Source: Filosporella fistucella
Lineage: Eukaryota; Ascomycota; Leotiomycetes; Helotiales
Assembly: GCA_030077755.1 (NCBI GenBank)
Contig: JAQJZZ010000008.1
Location: 4,402,001 to 4,466,000 of the forward strand
Reading direction: 5' to 3'
DNA length: 64,000 nucleotides
Each line of letters begins with the position of its first letter. The stretch's first letter is position 1. The notes below the pieces were generated by a model, which worked only from the letters and a program-made list of their open reading frames with translations, was not told where the DNA came from and did no database searches. Shown here piece by piece: positions 1 through 11,100 of this stretch. The position numbers were made by a program, and so were the translations under genes.

Positions 1-1
1 A

Positions 2-1117
2 CGTTTGACCTTGACCGGGAAACCACCAGCTGGGTCAAAATACGATAAAAAAGTCGAACATTTCGAGCCTGGACGAATGCAGATATGGTATGAAGATTGG
101 AAAGAGTGGGGTGAATATCGGAAGGAGCGGCATAGAGATTGGAAGGCAAGAACAACTTGGAGAACGCGAATGATATACTATATCTTTGGGCCGGGTTTCC
201 TGATTTTTGCCTATGGATGTAGCACACTTGGGACTGTTAATGGATTTGATAGGCGAGCGAATGTCTTATTTCCGTATCCTAAATTCACGCCGTGTACCCT
301 CATCAAGAGAGAGATTATTTCCCCTACTAGTTACATTCTTACAATTCGACCTCGAATTGGCCCTCGGAACAAGGACAAAGCAAAGCCATACGAACAATAC
401 TGGAAAAAGGGAACATGGTCTTTAGAGATCGCTCAACCAGAATTACAAATTGCGAGATTGTATACACCGCTCCCACCAATTGAAGGGGACCCTGGCAGCG
501 ACCTTCGATTCTTGATACGGAAAGCTCCCGGAGGAGAGGTCTCTCGATACCTTGCTAGAGCTCCCCCTGGAGCTAACATACCTGTTCGTGGACCACATGG
601 AGGGATAGAGTTCTCTCCAAACGTGAAAGAGGTTCTTTTCTTGGCTGGAGGGACAGGAATTGCTACCGCACTTCAGGCTGCACATTCTCTTCTTGAACAA
701 GAGCAGGAAAGAGCCAATATCCATATTATATGGGCCAATCGCAAGAGGGAAGATTGCAAAGGTGCTGTGGACCTGAAGAGTTCCCAGAGCCCTCACGAAA
801 CCGAAGGTACAGGGCGAATGGTCCAAGATTTGGTCGCCCTTCATCAACGTCATCCGGACAGAGTGCAGGTCGAGTACCTAGTTGATGAAGAAGGAACATT
901 CATAAATGAATCGAAAATTAGGACGTTGACTAGACTGGGAGGTTTCACAGATACTGATGAGCTAAAATCTAAACTCATCATTGTTTCCGGGCCTGATGGG
1001 TTCGTCAACTACTTGACTGGGCCAGGAACATTTGTCGATGGTAGAGCAACTAAAAGTGTTGCTGGTGGACTATTGGGGAAAATGAACATATCTGGTTGGG
1101 AAATTTGGAGACATTGA
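2..1117 (+). CDS. CYC2: CYC2-like mitochondrial FAD/NAD(P)H oxidoreductase, 5' partial
   Basis: The frame is open to the window edge with no ATG before residue 37 of the visible part, so the 5' end (probably a mitochondrial presequence and perhaps an intron) lies outside. About 371 residues are visible. A single membrane segment (about residues 57-75 of the visible part) precedes a ferredoxin-NADP reductase-like module. The FAD motif R-L-Y-T-P-L and the NAD(P) motif L-A-G-G-T-G-I-A are present, and the C-terminus ends in G-W-E-I-W, as I recall for fungal Cyc2 proteins. Cyc2 is an inner-membrane flavoprotein that supports heme attachment to cytochrome c. The assignment rests on architecture and length. 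A cytochrome b5 reductase relative is the main alternative. Confidence 0.72.
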   Translation, partial: RLTLTGKPPAGSKYDKKVEHFEPGRMQIWYEDWKEWGEYRKERHRDWKARTTWRTRMIYYIFGPGFLIFAYGCSTLGTVNGFDRRANVLFPYPKFTPCTLIKREIISPTSYILTIRPRIGPRNKDKAKPYEQYWKKGTWSLEIAQPELQIARLYTPLPPIEGDPGSDLRFLIRKAPGGEVSRYLARAPPGANIPVRGPHGGIEFSPNVKEVLFLAGGTGIATALQAAHSLLEQEQERANIHIIWANRKREDCKGAVDLKSSQSPHETEGTGRMVQDLVALHQRHPDRVQVEYLVDEEGTFINESKIRTLTRLGGFTDTDELKSKLIIVSGPDGFVNYLTGPGTFVDGRATKSVAGGLLGKMNISGWEIWRH

Positions 1118-1243
1118 TCTCGTCAGAATACTTGGAAGTTGGATTTGTTCGGGCGACAAGATTCAATGTCTGAACAGGCTTGGTTTTTCTCCATTCTCGA
1201 ATACACAAACTGTCATCTAATCATGACCAGGAGCTCGCCTCTA

Positions 1244-1996
1244 TCACCACCCTATCGTCCCTTCTTTGTTGGAGTACGTTCCTGTCTCTCCATCCTCTCC
1301 TAGGGTCGCCAGCCTCACAGCGTTGATAGCGCCATCGGAAGGATCTCCAGTGCCTTGAAAATTGTTGAGATTCGTTGCAAGATAACCAGGACACGAGCCA
1401 TTGATCTTCCAACCTTTTTCCTTGTATATTGCCGAATAAGACAACATCAACATATTTAAGGCGGTTTTTGTACTTCGGTATATCCTCCAGTCTTGAACTC
1501 CCCAAGCAGCGGTAAATGATCCTAGAATACTTGTGATGAATACAACTCGGGGAAGAGAACTTTCTTCCAACAGCGGAAGGAATGTTTCAAGTGTTTGAAT
1601 CGCGCCGAAGACATTGGTATCGTAATTTTCTTTCATTACTTCTCGTATCGAGGTTGTCGTGGGCCGAAAGTTAGGTGCAACAACAACAGTAGGGTCCAGT
1701 TGATACTTGGGATCGAAGGCAATCCCGGCATTGTTGATTAGGACATCAAGGCGGCCATATTTTTTCTTGATGACGTCGGCAGCAGAGGCAATAGATGAAT
1801 CGCTAGTTACATCGATGGTGATAGCTTCGACATTTTTCGCTCCGAGTCTCTGAGCAGCAGCTTCTCCTCTTCCTTCGTTTCGACTTCCCATGAAAATATG
1901 ATAGGAGGGCTGTTCTCTCGAAAGTTTCTTCGCCATTTCGAAGCCTATGCCTTGATTGGCGCCAGTGATGAGGACGATATCGGTAGGCGAAGTCAT
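1244..1996 (-). CDS. Short-chain dehydrogenase/reductase (SDR), 250 aa
   Basis: A classical SDR of 250 residues, the usual length of the family. The cofactor motif T-G-A-N-Q-G-I-G lies at residues 11-18, N-N-A-G at 88-91, the catalytic Ser near 156, and Y-R-S-T-K at 173-177 supplies Tyr and Lys. The frame stays open 68 codons further upstream, but that part encodes a run of Ile-Tyr from an AT microsatellite, so I chose the ATG at 1996 (M-T-S-P-T-D), right before the Rossmann strand. It should be an NAD(P)(H)-dependent oxidoreductase in the cytosol. The substrate cannot be told. It is transcribed divergently from the HchA-like gene, sharing about 600 bases of upstream DNA. Confidence 0.9.
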   Translation of the reverse strand: MTSPTDIVLITGANQGIGFEMAKKLSREQPSYHIFMGSRNEGRGEAAAQRLGAKNVEAITIDVTSDSSIASAADVIKKKYGRLDVLINNAGIAFDPKYQLDPTVVVAPNFRPTTTSIREVMKENYDTNVFGAIQTLETFLPLLEESSLPRVVFITSILGSFTAAWGVQDWRIYRSTKTALNMLMLSYSAIYKEKGWKINGSCPGYLATNLNNFQGTGDPSDGAINAVRLATLGEDGETGTYSNKEGTIGW

Positions 1997-2604
1997 CTTC
2001 GTATTGTCCTTTGGAGAGTGATGAGTTGAGATTAATAGAACAACTTTCAAATGCGCGCTACTTCTCGTTTCTTGTATATATATATATATATATATATACC
2101 TAAGTCCAGTCGTGATCAATGTCCACGGAATTAGCTCTATCTCCGTATTCCATACCTCTTTCGTCACTTTCCACCCGCTTTGGATCTGGTATATACTCAC
2201 CCTAAAACGATTCGTGAGTCATGTTCTTGTTACTGCATTGCATTTCTGCTTTTGGTCTCAAGATTTCATCGTTCCCAAAACAGCCTCATGATTCATGATA
2301 TTGCCGATCCTAAACTCCATTGGGAGTTTTAAATCCGAGTGCTCCGCGGACAAATTTCCATGGTTCTACTAGGCACGTGAACTGTGGTGGACTATTTCAC
2401 GTGACGAAAAGCATAATTGTACGTAAATTCTACTTGAGGACGTCATCGGCGTCTGCGAATATGTAGCTCGCTCATTGGCCTTTTCCGCAGGTGGAGAGCT
2501 TTCCGGTGAGCTACGTGAAAGGTTAAATATTTAGAGTCGAGGACACCATCTTCCATACTGCAAAACCCCACTCGAAAAAACTTGCCTCACTTGATCATAA
2601 TATC
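1997..2604. promoter_or_regulatory. Shared upstream region of the SDR and HchA-like genes
   Basis: This 608-base spacer lies between two divergent genes. It holds an AT dinucleotide run near 2075-2098 and two CACGTG palindromes at 2374-2379 and 2398-2403, spaced 24 bases apart, both followed by A, plus a related CTACGTGA near 2510. CACGTG is the core site of bHLH factors such as Cbf1/Pho4/USF-type proteins. Their use here is inference. No gene is visible. Confidence 0.35.
2075..2098. repeat. (TA)n microsatellite
   Basis: About 12 perfect TA units lie some 80 bases upstream of the SDR start codon, inside the open extension of the SDR frame. Such runs are length-variable and could affect transcription or the 5' UTR. 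Confidence 0.9.
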
Positions 2605-3535
2605 ATGCACTCTACATCTGATAAGAAGCCTGTTGCTGACCAGGCGGAATCCGATGCCTGGTTTCCATCTCCATTTTCACTTACTCAATATGTGCCACCA
2701 AAGACTGACTTTGATGGCGCCGACTATCCTAATGGATACAAGGGAGGGAAATGGAGAATCCTTGTCATTGCTACCCAGGAACGATACTTGAGAATGGCTG
2801 GCGGCGAATTCTTCTCTACCGGAAACCATCCGGTGGAGATGCTCCTTCCTCTGCTTCATCTTGATAAAGCCGGCTTCGAAATAGACGTTGCCACGGTCTC
2901 CGGGGATCCAGTCAAGTTCGAAATGTGGGCATTTCCCAAGGAAGACCAGGCAGTAAAGGAAGTGTTCGAAAAGTATAAGGAGAAATTGCGACAACCATTA
3001 AACCTCCAGACTGTATGGGGAGCAGGATTCAATAAGGATACTCCATATATCGGTGTCTTCATCCCTGGTGGTCATGGTGTTCTGAATGGTGTGCCTTTCT
3101 CAGAAACTGTGGGAAATATTCTGAGATGGGCGGATGCGAATCAGCGCTACTATATCACTCTTTGTCACGGCCCAGCTAGTATGTTAGCAGCTGATGTCGG
3201 GAAACCAAAGGGAAGCAAGTACATATATGAAGGGTACAAAGTAGCTGTCTTTCCTGACTCACTAGATACTGGAGGTAAGTATGGGCCAAATCATTTGTGA
3301 CAAACAAGCTAACGTACTCAAATCGAACATTGATATTGGATATATTCCTGGGAAAATGCCCTGGCTAGTCGGCGAAGAACTTCGCAAGCTCGGGGTTACT
3401 CCGATCAATAAAGGTATTACTGGTGAGACGCACCGCGACCGGTTCGTGCTCACGGGAGACTCTCCGCTGGCTTCGAATAATCTTGGAAAGCTTGCTGCTG
3501 CTACTCTGCTAGAGGATGTAGCACGACGTGCGTAA
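2605..3535 (+). CDS. HchA/Hsp31-type DJ-1 superfamily protein (glyoxalase III / chaperone)
   Basis: Two exons, 2605-3274 and 3309-3535, give 298 residues, close to bacterial HchA. The join (donor GTAAGT at 3275, acceptor AAG at 3308) restores the frame and reads D-T-G-A-N-V-L-K followed by I-G-Y-I-P-G, the expected HchA order. Visible motifs are [10 protein letters not shown] (residues 69-78), P-G-G-H-G (154-158), the nucleophile elbow L-C-H-G-P with Cys187, and the C-terminal T-G-D-S-P-L-A. Family members convert methylglyoxal to lactate without cofactor and act as holding chaperones or deglycases. This copy resembles the long bacterial HchA form rather than short DJ-1. The implied intron is only 34 bases, so a frameshift or other splicing is possible. 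Confidence 0.85.
3275..3308 (+). other. Predicted 34-base intron in the HchA-like gene
   Basis: It starts GTAAGT and ends CAAG. The removed length (34, remainder 1 on division by 3) is what is needed to pass from the first frame to the second. CTAAC, a usual branch motif, lies just after the acceptor, not before it, so the splice is inferred from protein continuity only. Confidence 0.5.
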
Positions 3536-5646
3536 GCTTGTGTGCGGGCAGTACAGAAGTTCGACATCCGCAAGTTTCGCTTCCGACGCCTGATATCTCA
3601 TATCATATCTTGAATTGATGTCATTGAAATCGTAGACGCAGGAATCAAAAGATTAATCAGAATTAAGTTACGCTTTTGTGATATGATATTTTACACCACT
3701 TGAACATGGATCACATGCTCACAGTTTGATTTGATTGATCCGACTTGAGAAGATTGCTGGTCTGGCCAACAATAAGCTCCCTAAATTTTCTATCTAGTTT
3801 GTTTGCGTATATAGCTATACCTACTTTATGTCTTCTGATCTTTCCACAGCAAGGTTCTCCTTTCATTCATTTCGAGTCACATGACTCCGTCACAGGCCTC
3901 AAGAACTCCTGTCTGGTGTTCAATGACTTTGCTCTTTCCTAAAATTATATCCAATCTCAAACGTGAAGCGCAACAGAAACAAATCCGGAGTTTAAAGCTG
4001 TCATCAATATTTTCCCGACATCGTATTCTCCCCGTGCTATGAAACTCGTGTCCTGCAGTGAAATATTCACAGCTCCAACACCAAAACTATCTAAATACAC
4101 TAAAGCTTCGCCCCCAAGCATAGCTAAGTATAGCAAATCAATTATCATGTCACATCTCAAACCCGATTTCTGCAACACACACACACACACACACACACCA
4201 CGACAAAGGCAAGGCCACATTGTCCCACTGCATGTCCTAGTGCCCGTCTTAAAATAAGCACAAACCACTTGGCGGTTTTTCTGGCAGCGGCCACCGCTTG
4301 TTGCGTGTAGTAAGTGATCTGCAGGTTGGTTAGCTAAGCAGAGGCTGAACCATAACCGTGGTGGTGAGGCACTGGGAAAGGAAATATTCCAGAATAGCTT
4401 GTTGCTTTGAGTCGTTTGAAGCGTCAGATTAAGAATCATGTACTTGTTCGATTGATTCTTGTCTATTTACAGGATTGACCATCAAGATATTGAGAAGATT
4501 GGCGCTCGTACAACTTGACGGCGAGGAGATTTCTTTCCGCAGACTCCACTTATTCTCCATTGGAGATCCAGGGTTAAGTCCGGATTTGCCAGAGCTCGAG
4601 AGGCACAGCAAACTCTAAACAATACCGTTGTCGAGCTTCAGTTCATAGCCCTCTCGAGGTCCTCACACCTCGAATCATTCCCATGAATTTATCCAAGTAG
4701 ATGGTAAGCGCTCTGAAATTCATCTCAATCTTGAATCGTGATCTGCCGTCCGACAACAAGAAACGCTCAGCATGCATCGTGGCTGTGTGCCCCATCATAT
4801 GGGTGAATGCCTTTGTGCTACCCATCGAAAAAGTGCTCAAGGCACAAAAATTTCTCTGGGAAAACAATGCGTGGTAAGATCTCTTTCAGCCTCCGTAAAT
4901 TCTCATATCTTGTGCTGATTCGATATTTTACTTCCAGTTTTCGGGACCGGATAGCGCCCGTGATGATTCAGCGACGTGAAGATCTCATTGAGGATATATT
5001 TATGGAGGTCCCAAGTCCGGGAGGCTGGATCGGGTTGGTCTGTATGCAGTTGTACCACTAAGACAGTCTATCTCGACCCGACCCGGAAACGATGGACTCG
5101 ATGGGCTTGATGGAGTACTGGGGGCCAGCGCTTCGAATTTACCACCTATCAGTTCCTGGCACACACCATGAGGCAACTTTTCAGCCCTCCCATTATATGC
5201 AGTCTTCCGTCGTATAGAGCCGGCAGGTTCATGATATGTCTCACCAACGGCCCCGAAGCTGTACATTTCGAGTATCTTACCTCAGATATCTGATTACAAG
5301 ATTTTCTAATAATCAGACGAATTCAGCGACAATAGATATCAGACTGGAGATACACCACTTCTCTATCAGCAAGCCAGCCTATCAGATTTGGGCACTATTC
5401 CCTTCGATAGTGATACAAGCATGTCATTTCCAATTCCAGCATACTCCGCCGCAGCACGCAGCTTGTGCTCAGGGGACGTATGCAAGGCGAGCCGGGTACA
5501 CAGACAAGGGAGTGAAGTGGTGTAACCCCTCGCCTCATCCCTGTCCGGTATGGATGCTGCAGCATGGACGGGCTCTAAAGAAGATATAGAGGGTTATTCC
5601 CCCAGGTTCAATCTTTGTATCTGTCAAACTCAGACATCAATTCACA
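3536..5646. other. Gene-poor 2.1-kb spacer with a CA microsatellite
   Basis: I see no frame with a recognisable domain or convincing splice chain. An (AC)n run of about 12 units lies near 4175-4198. Short open frames on both strands have compositions of chance frames. A decayed mobile element cannot be excluded, but no terminal repeats or transposase motifs are visible. Confidence 0.4.
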
Positions 5647-7171
5647 ATGTCACTAGCTTCATCAACCACCAAAGGAACCAGTGCGACTGGGATCACTGGG
5701 GCCGCTAGTATCACGCCAAGTCTTACCACCACATTTGTACCAACAGCAACAACATGTACAGAGAATCGATTGACGATGTTAGAAAACAGGAGATGGGAGA
5801 TATGGAATAATATGCCTGTTCCGGTTCCAGGAACAACATTTTCAGAATGTTATCCGAGTCAATATATGACAAGTTATCTGCGATCGGCCGGAGGGGTAAC
5901 ACAAGCTGCGTTCCAACCGCTGGTATGTCCGCAGAACTGGTCGGCAATGGGTCCTTTCACTTCAAATTATATCGCTTGCTGCCCCAGGTATGTCTACATA
6001 CCCGCTTTCTTAATCAAGAATGATCGTTGACACCAAGAAGCGGCTACTCACTTGCACCACCCTCTACAACAGTTTTCAGTGATCGGCCTGCTTTTGGAGG
6101 GACATGTTATACACCTATCTATGAAGCTACTCCTGTCAGGGTTACAGCTTATGGTCTCTCTGGAGCAACAGCTACAAGTTTATACACAGCCACAGCTTCG
6201 AATGCTCAGGCATACGCTTATCCTATTGATGGATTCGCGTTTGGTGTAAAGGAAGTACAAACTATCGTCTCTGCCCCTACAAGTACAGCGAGTGGAAGTA
6301 GTGCAACTGCACAAGTAACACATACCGTACGTCTTCTTATCTCATTTACCCATAATATCGCTCATCATAAACAGGTATTGGCCGGTGCCACACCCACTTT
6401 TGCTCCTAGCTCTGTCAATGCCTCAGTAGGAGATAGCGTTCTGTTCGTCTTCCAATCTGGGAATCATTCCGTAACGCAATCAACGTTTGATACGCCATGT
6501 GAGAGAGTAACGGGAGGATTCGATTCAGGATTTGAAGCCAATGTTAACGGGGCGATAATACCGAGTCCGAATATTTCTTATACCGTTTCTTCTGCGGGGT
6601 CACAATGTATGTTCCCGCGTCACCTGTCCTCTTGGGACCAAAAACACGACCCACTAACATTCATATAGGGTTCTTTTCGAAACAATCAAATGAATGCCCC
6701 TCCGGCATGGTCTTTGCTATCAACCCATCTATCTCCCAGCCATATTCCCTTTTCCACTCGAATGCTCTCGCTTCCGCATCCAGTGCCTCAACGTCCCTCT
6801 CCCCAGGTGCGAAGGCTGGAATAGCAATGGGCTCTGTCTCCGCTTTTATTCTACTTGTTCTCTCGTTACTCTATTTCTTCCGTCGGCGACGTCAGCAAGC
6901 CTCGAAACGTTTCTCGACTGGTAGCAAACAAGGCGGAGAAGAAAGCTGGAATGGCGAAGAGGTGGTGGCAGCAAAGGAGAAGCCACCTGTCCCACCTAAA
7001 GGAGAGGAGTTACATGATGTATGTAAGCCGGTTGAGGTACCTGGATATAGCAGCCCGGTTGAGATGGAGGAGAGGGGATGGGGACGTCATGAGCCGGTTG
7101 AGTTGTGGAGTCCTGGGGCTGACGGGAGGGAGGGTGGAGGAGTAGTGGGAGAGAAGAGCGAGAAAAGGTAG
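5647..7171 (+). CDS. Membrane-anchored Cys-rich ectodomain / cupredoxin-like fusion
   Basis: Exons 5647-5987, 6041-6326, 6375-6606 and 6669-7171 give 453 residues with consistent phases. Residues about 30-210 match a Cys-rich fungal ectodomain (C-Y-P-S, L-V-C-P, A-C-C-P-S-G-Y, G-G-T-C-Y) often found in LPXTG-like or transmembrane wall proteins. Next comes a cupredoxin-like fold (V-G-D-S-V-L-F-V-F, G-N-H-S-V-T-Q-S). Then come a Ser-rich linker, one membrane segment (A-G-I-A-M-G-S through Y-F-F) and R-R-R-R before an acidic, Pro-containing cytoplasmic tail. It probably sits in the plasma membrane facing the wall. Odd points: no N-terminal signal peptide at this start, and the usual Cys and His copper ligands near the splice at 6606/6669 read as Ser and Glu. 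An upstream signal-peptide exon may be missing. Confidence 0.72.
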
Positions 7172-8105
7172 ATATCTGTTATACTAGGAGAGAATGGAGA
7201 GAGGAGAGAGCGGTAGTAAGCTTTTAAACATTATGAATTACGATTTCAGTACACAAGATTCGTCAGGTGGCGCCACGGCAAGGAGTCAGGAAGGAGTAAA
7301 AGTAAACAGGTAGCTCCTCAGAATTCAAATTAATTGATACTCAATACATCCTCCCTTGCCATCTTCCGTGTAGTTAAGACTAAAAAGTCCTGTTGCACAT
7401 CGCAAACCTCGCCAAGAAACTCGCCTTCGAAATTAGATACTCCCATTTGAGAAAGAGTGAATGACACTACCAACATCTGTTGAACTTCGTACCCAGAATG
7501 CAAGAATTCGCTTTCGAAACCCTATTTGCACTGTTCAGGAAGGTATGAATGCCCTGGGTTTTGTTGGATATCGCAGGTCTCCGGAAAGAAGCTTGCCTTT
7601 GAGTGTCTTTTCTGTTCCACCTTACTTGTGAAGGTGTAAATGGCAATAGATTCCGTTGCAGATCGTACCTTTGCGATAGTAGTTCATCTTCGAGGCCGTT
7701 TCTTTCAATTCGACATGCGCGTGAACTGTTAAGAGTTTCATTGGACTTACTTACATTAGACATCACATTTCACAAGGAAGCGCCGCAACTCAAGAATATT
7801 GCTTCACGGACTGCATCTCGAGGCTCATTATTTGACTCTGCGTAGCTGTACTGCTTGCATTGGTTGGGGGATCACATAAAACAATACAGTGTGCTGATCG
7901 CTGCAGGAAGCTACCAGACACGCAAGCTCTCTACACGATAGCTACGCTCTTTGAAAATCAATTTTTATTTGATGTTTCTCGTAGCCATGTATTTCGCTAC
8001 GGGTATATGTCCAGCCTTCCCTCTCATACACAAAGGAGAAAGTCCTCCGAGGTCCAATCCAGCGACGCCTGCCGTCAATTGTTTTCCCAAACTCCGACAT
8101 GAAAC
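7172..8105. other. Intergenic, convergent 3' regions
   Basis: This 934-base spacer separates the 3' ends of two convergent genes. I see no domain, RNA gene or repeat in it. The short frames near 7467-8102 have no recognisable content. Confidence 0.4.
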
Positions 8106-11100
8106 CTAAACTTCAGTCTCAATCCCAGTAGTCTTCTCCTTATGCTCGAATACCTCCCCAACCTTACTCTTGCCATGCCTCATCTTGTCTAGCGCCCAAT
8201 CCGCTGTCCTTGCAGCTCTCCATTGCATGATTCCCCTATGTCTTCTATGCAACTGATTATGATGATTTTTATAATCCTTCATTTGAGCTACTGCCCCTCT
8301 TTCTCCATCGTCAGAATCATTCTTAGATTCCATGACTGATTTCTGCTTATTTTTGAGCTTCTTGATGGGATTTCGTGTTTCTTCTTCCGAGTCGGATTCG
8401 GAGGAGCTGGAATCGTTGGTGTGTGTTTTAAGTCTCTTATTTTGCTTTGGATTGGGAGTCGAGGCGGAAGAATCCGAGTCAGAATCGGATTCTTCATCGC
8501 CGCTGTCTTGAATCTCATCGTTCACAGTATCAAGAACCTCCATCACATTTCTCATATCACCATTTTTCCCACTCTGTGAGTATTTCTTGTGATAGCCTGA
8601 CAAACCACGCCAGAATTTCATCGTTACAATGATTTCTCCCAGAGGCTGTTCTCCTTCGTCAAGACCATTATATCCATAACACGTCGTGGCTTTCTTGAGG
8701 CTGTCCTTCCCACCTTTCCACACCTTCATTGTAATGTCCTGCTCTTCCTCGTCAGGAATGTCGAGCAACCAAAAGATTGCGAAAGCAGGGGTTGAATCTG
8801 GTCCAAGGCTAGACTTTCGAAATTCGATGATCAACGGAGCAGAGTAGCGTTTCCGGAACGGGAGGTAAACAGCGTTATGTTCATTTTCATGCTTCAAACG
8901 CCACTCGCCCTCAGTCGGTATCATCTTGGCTTTGGAGATATTAGACCGTAGCTTGATGCGATGCTCACATAGATTATCTGGCAGTCCAGTTTGAGGTTTA
9001 ATAGGAGCCTTGACTTCGAGCGTTCCATAATCCCAACCCAGGAGATTATTGGGTAACTGCAACTCTACGCTGCGGAACACCATCGAGATACGAGCTCGGC
9101 CAAAACCTATGCCACCAACAAGCGGGTACATATCCATGACTTGACTTCGCTTCTCAAAAACCTTCCTGAGAGGCAGGTAAACAATACCAAGTAGCGGATC
9201 ATTCTCGCGTTCTCGGCTGTCTCTTACACTAATCATGACTTCTGCATTTCTGAAATCTCGAATGAATCTTTCAGCGCCTGCGTTGAAAAATGGTTTTGCG
9301 TTTTTCGGTTTCGTTCGCGTCATGAAAATCTTCTTGTGGTCCAGGATAATGGTGCAGTAACTGCTCGGGAGATCCTCTGATTGCTCAGCCTCGTCTTCCC
9401 TATCGCCACTTTCACCTTTATCCTTCTTTTGCATTGCCTCAACTTCAAGTCCAGTGATGTTGTGGATCTGTATCGACAGTATGCCACTAGGGTATTCTGG
9501 GTCAGGGGCAGATGCACATATCAAAGAGTTTTCTCGCTCTCTGTAGTCTTGTGCCTTCTGCTGCTTGATCTCCTTTGATTCGTCATGTGCTGTTGCTTCT
9601 CGAAGCTTACTTTCCGCGGCTTCTGCAACAGTCTTCTTCAGTTGGTCCTTCGTCCTGATATTTCTATCTTCGGTCTGATTCCTCAATTGAGCTTCTGTGA
9701 TTCGTGTTTTCGAATAGTACCCCACAGACCACGTCAACATTCCAGGCATGTTTTCCTCTGCATCCTGCCCTCGAAATCTATCTTCTCGATCACACATTCT
9801 ATTCTTTGTTTTCTCACTGTGCATCAGCTCCTTCAAATCCACTTCCACTCTTCCAAGATCGTCATCCGCAGATAGCTTGTCTGAGTCCCAAAGTTGTAGT
9901 CGCAGCTTTTCTTCCGCATTCAATTCTTCTGGTGACACAAGCATAAATGCCCATTCGCCCCATTTTGGGTTCTGATCCTTTTCAATGATTCTTGTGGACG
10001 AAATTGTTTTTCCAAATTTTCCCCAAGAACAAGTCACATATGAATCGCTCGATCCTTTTATCGGACCAATGCTACCATCGCCTTCTTTGAAACCACTTGC
10101 CTCTTTGATATGGATTATGATGACTCCTCGTGTAACGGTATCCTTCTTAAAATCATCCCCAACTAGCATGTCCTTTAGATCGAGTGTGAGACTCTTCGGC
10201 GCGACATATTCTGCTAGTGCAGCATCAATCGAGGATTGAACGAATGATGAGATGAGTGGTACATCCATCAGATTCGGGAGGTGTTTGGAAAGTGGCACAC
10301 AAGACAAGTCGGCTCGCGGTTGGCCAAGGAATGTCATAGTGCACAAGCTGAAAAAAGGAGGGTCTGGTCCTAATTGGAGTCGTAAACGCATTGTGCCAAC
10401 AATTCCACGGAGCTCAACCCAGACTGGTACGAAAATGCCACCTGGGAGGTAAAATTTGAGGTAGAGATGAGCATTTTTGGCTTTTGATTTGATCGACTTG
10501 CCAGAAGACCGTGCTCGATATGAGAACGCTAGTTCCATGTTGACGAAGTCTCCTTGCTCTGCTTCCATACCCTCGCGCATAGCTTGTGCTTCCTGCTCCT
10601 TCTGTTTCTTCTCTTGCTTCCCCTTTTTGGTGTTCGGGTCGTCGTCTTCGTTGATCTCGTCTTCTTCGAGGTTCTCCTCTTCACCTTGACCGGGGGCAGC
10701 TCGGTCATTGATATCCTTTTTGCTGGCTGACTTTAGATTTCCCTCGTCGTCTACTGAATGATCGGCAGCTCCACGAGGGAGCCATCGTATGCCCAAAATC
10801 CTGATTGATTCGCTGCCTTGCCCTATATCGTCCACACTGACCATTCTAATGATCTTGGGTAAACTTGCTTGCATCACATCCTCAAGCATATCGACAACAG
10901 AGGCAAATAGATCTGGGTTGATCAGTGGCCAAACCGATGCAAGCAAGCTGTTCATCCACGCCACAGATTCAGGCAATTTTGACTCGTCTTTGTTTGATCG
11001 TTCCTCCTCGATCCTGGCCGCATCCCATAGTTCATCTTGCCATATTCCTTCGACTTTCTTGTCTAACCAGCCTCGAACACCAAATATAACAAAACCTCCG

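Noticed and set aside
443..853. 136-codon minus-strand frame
   Set aside because: It is antisense to the CYC2-like gene and has no domain; a shadow frame.
1997..2200. N-terminal extension of the SDR
   Set aside because: It is encoded by an AT microsatellite and lies before the natural Rossmann start.
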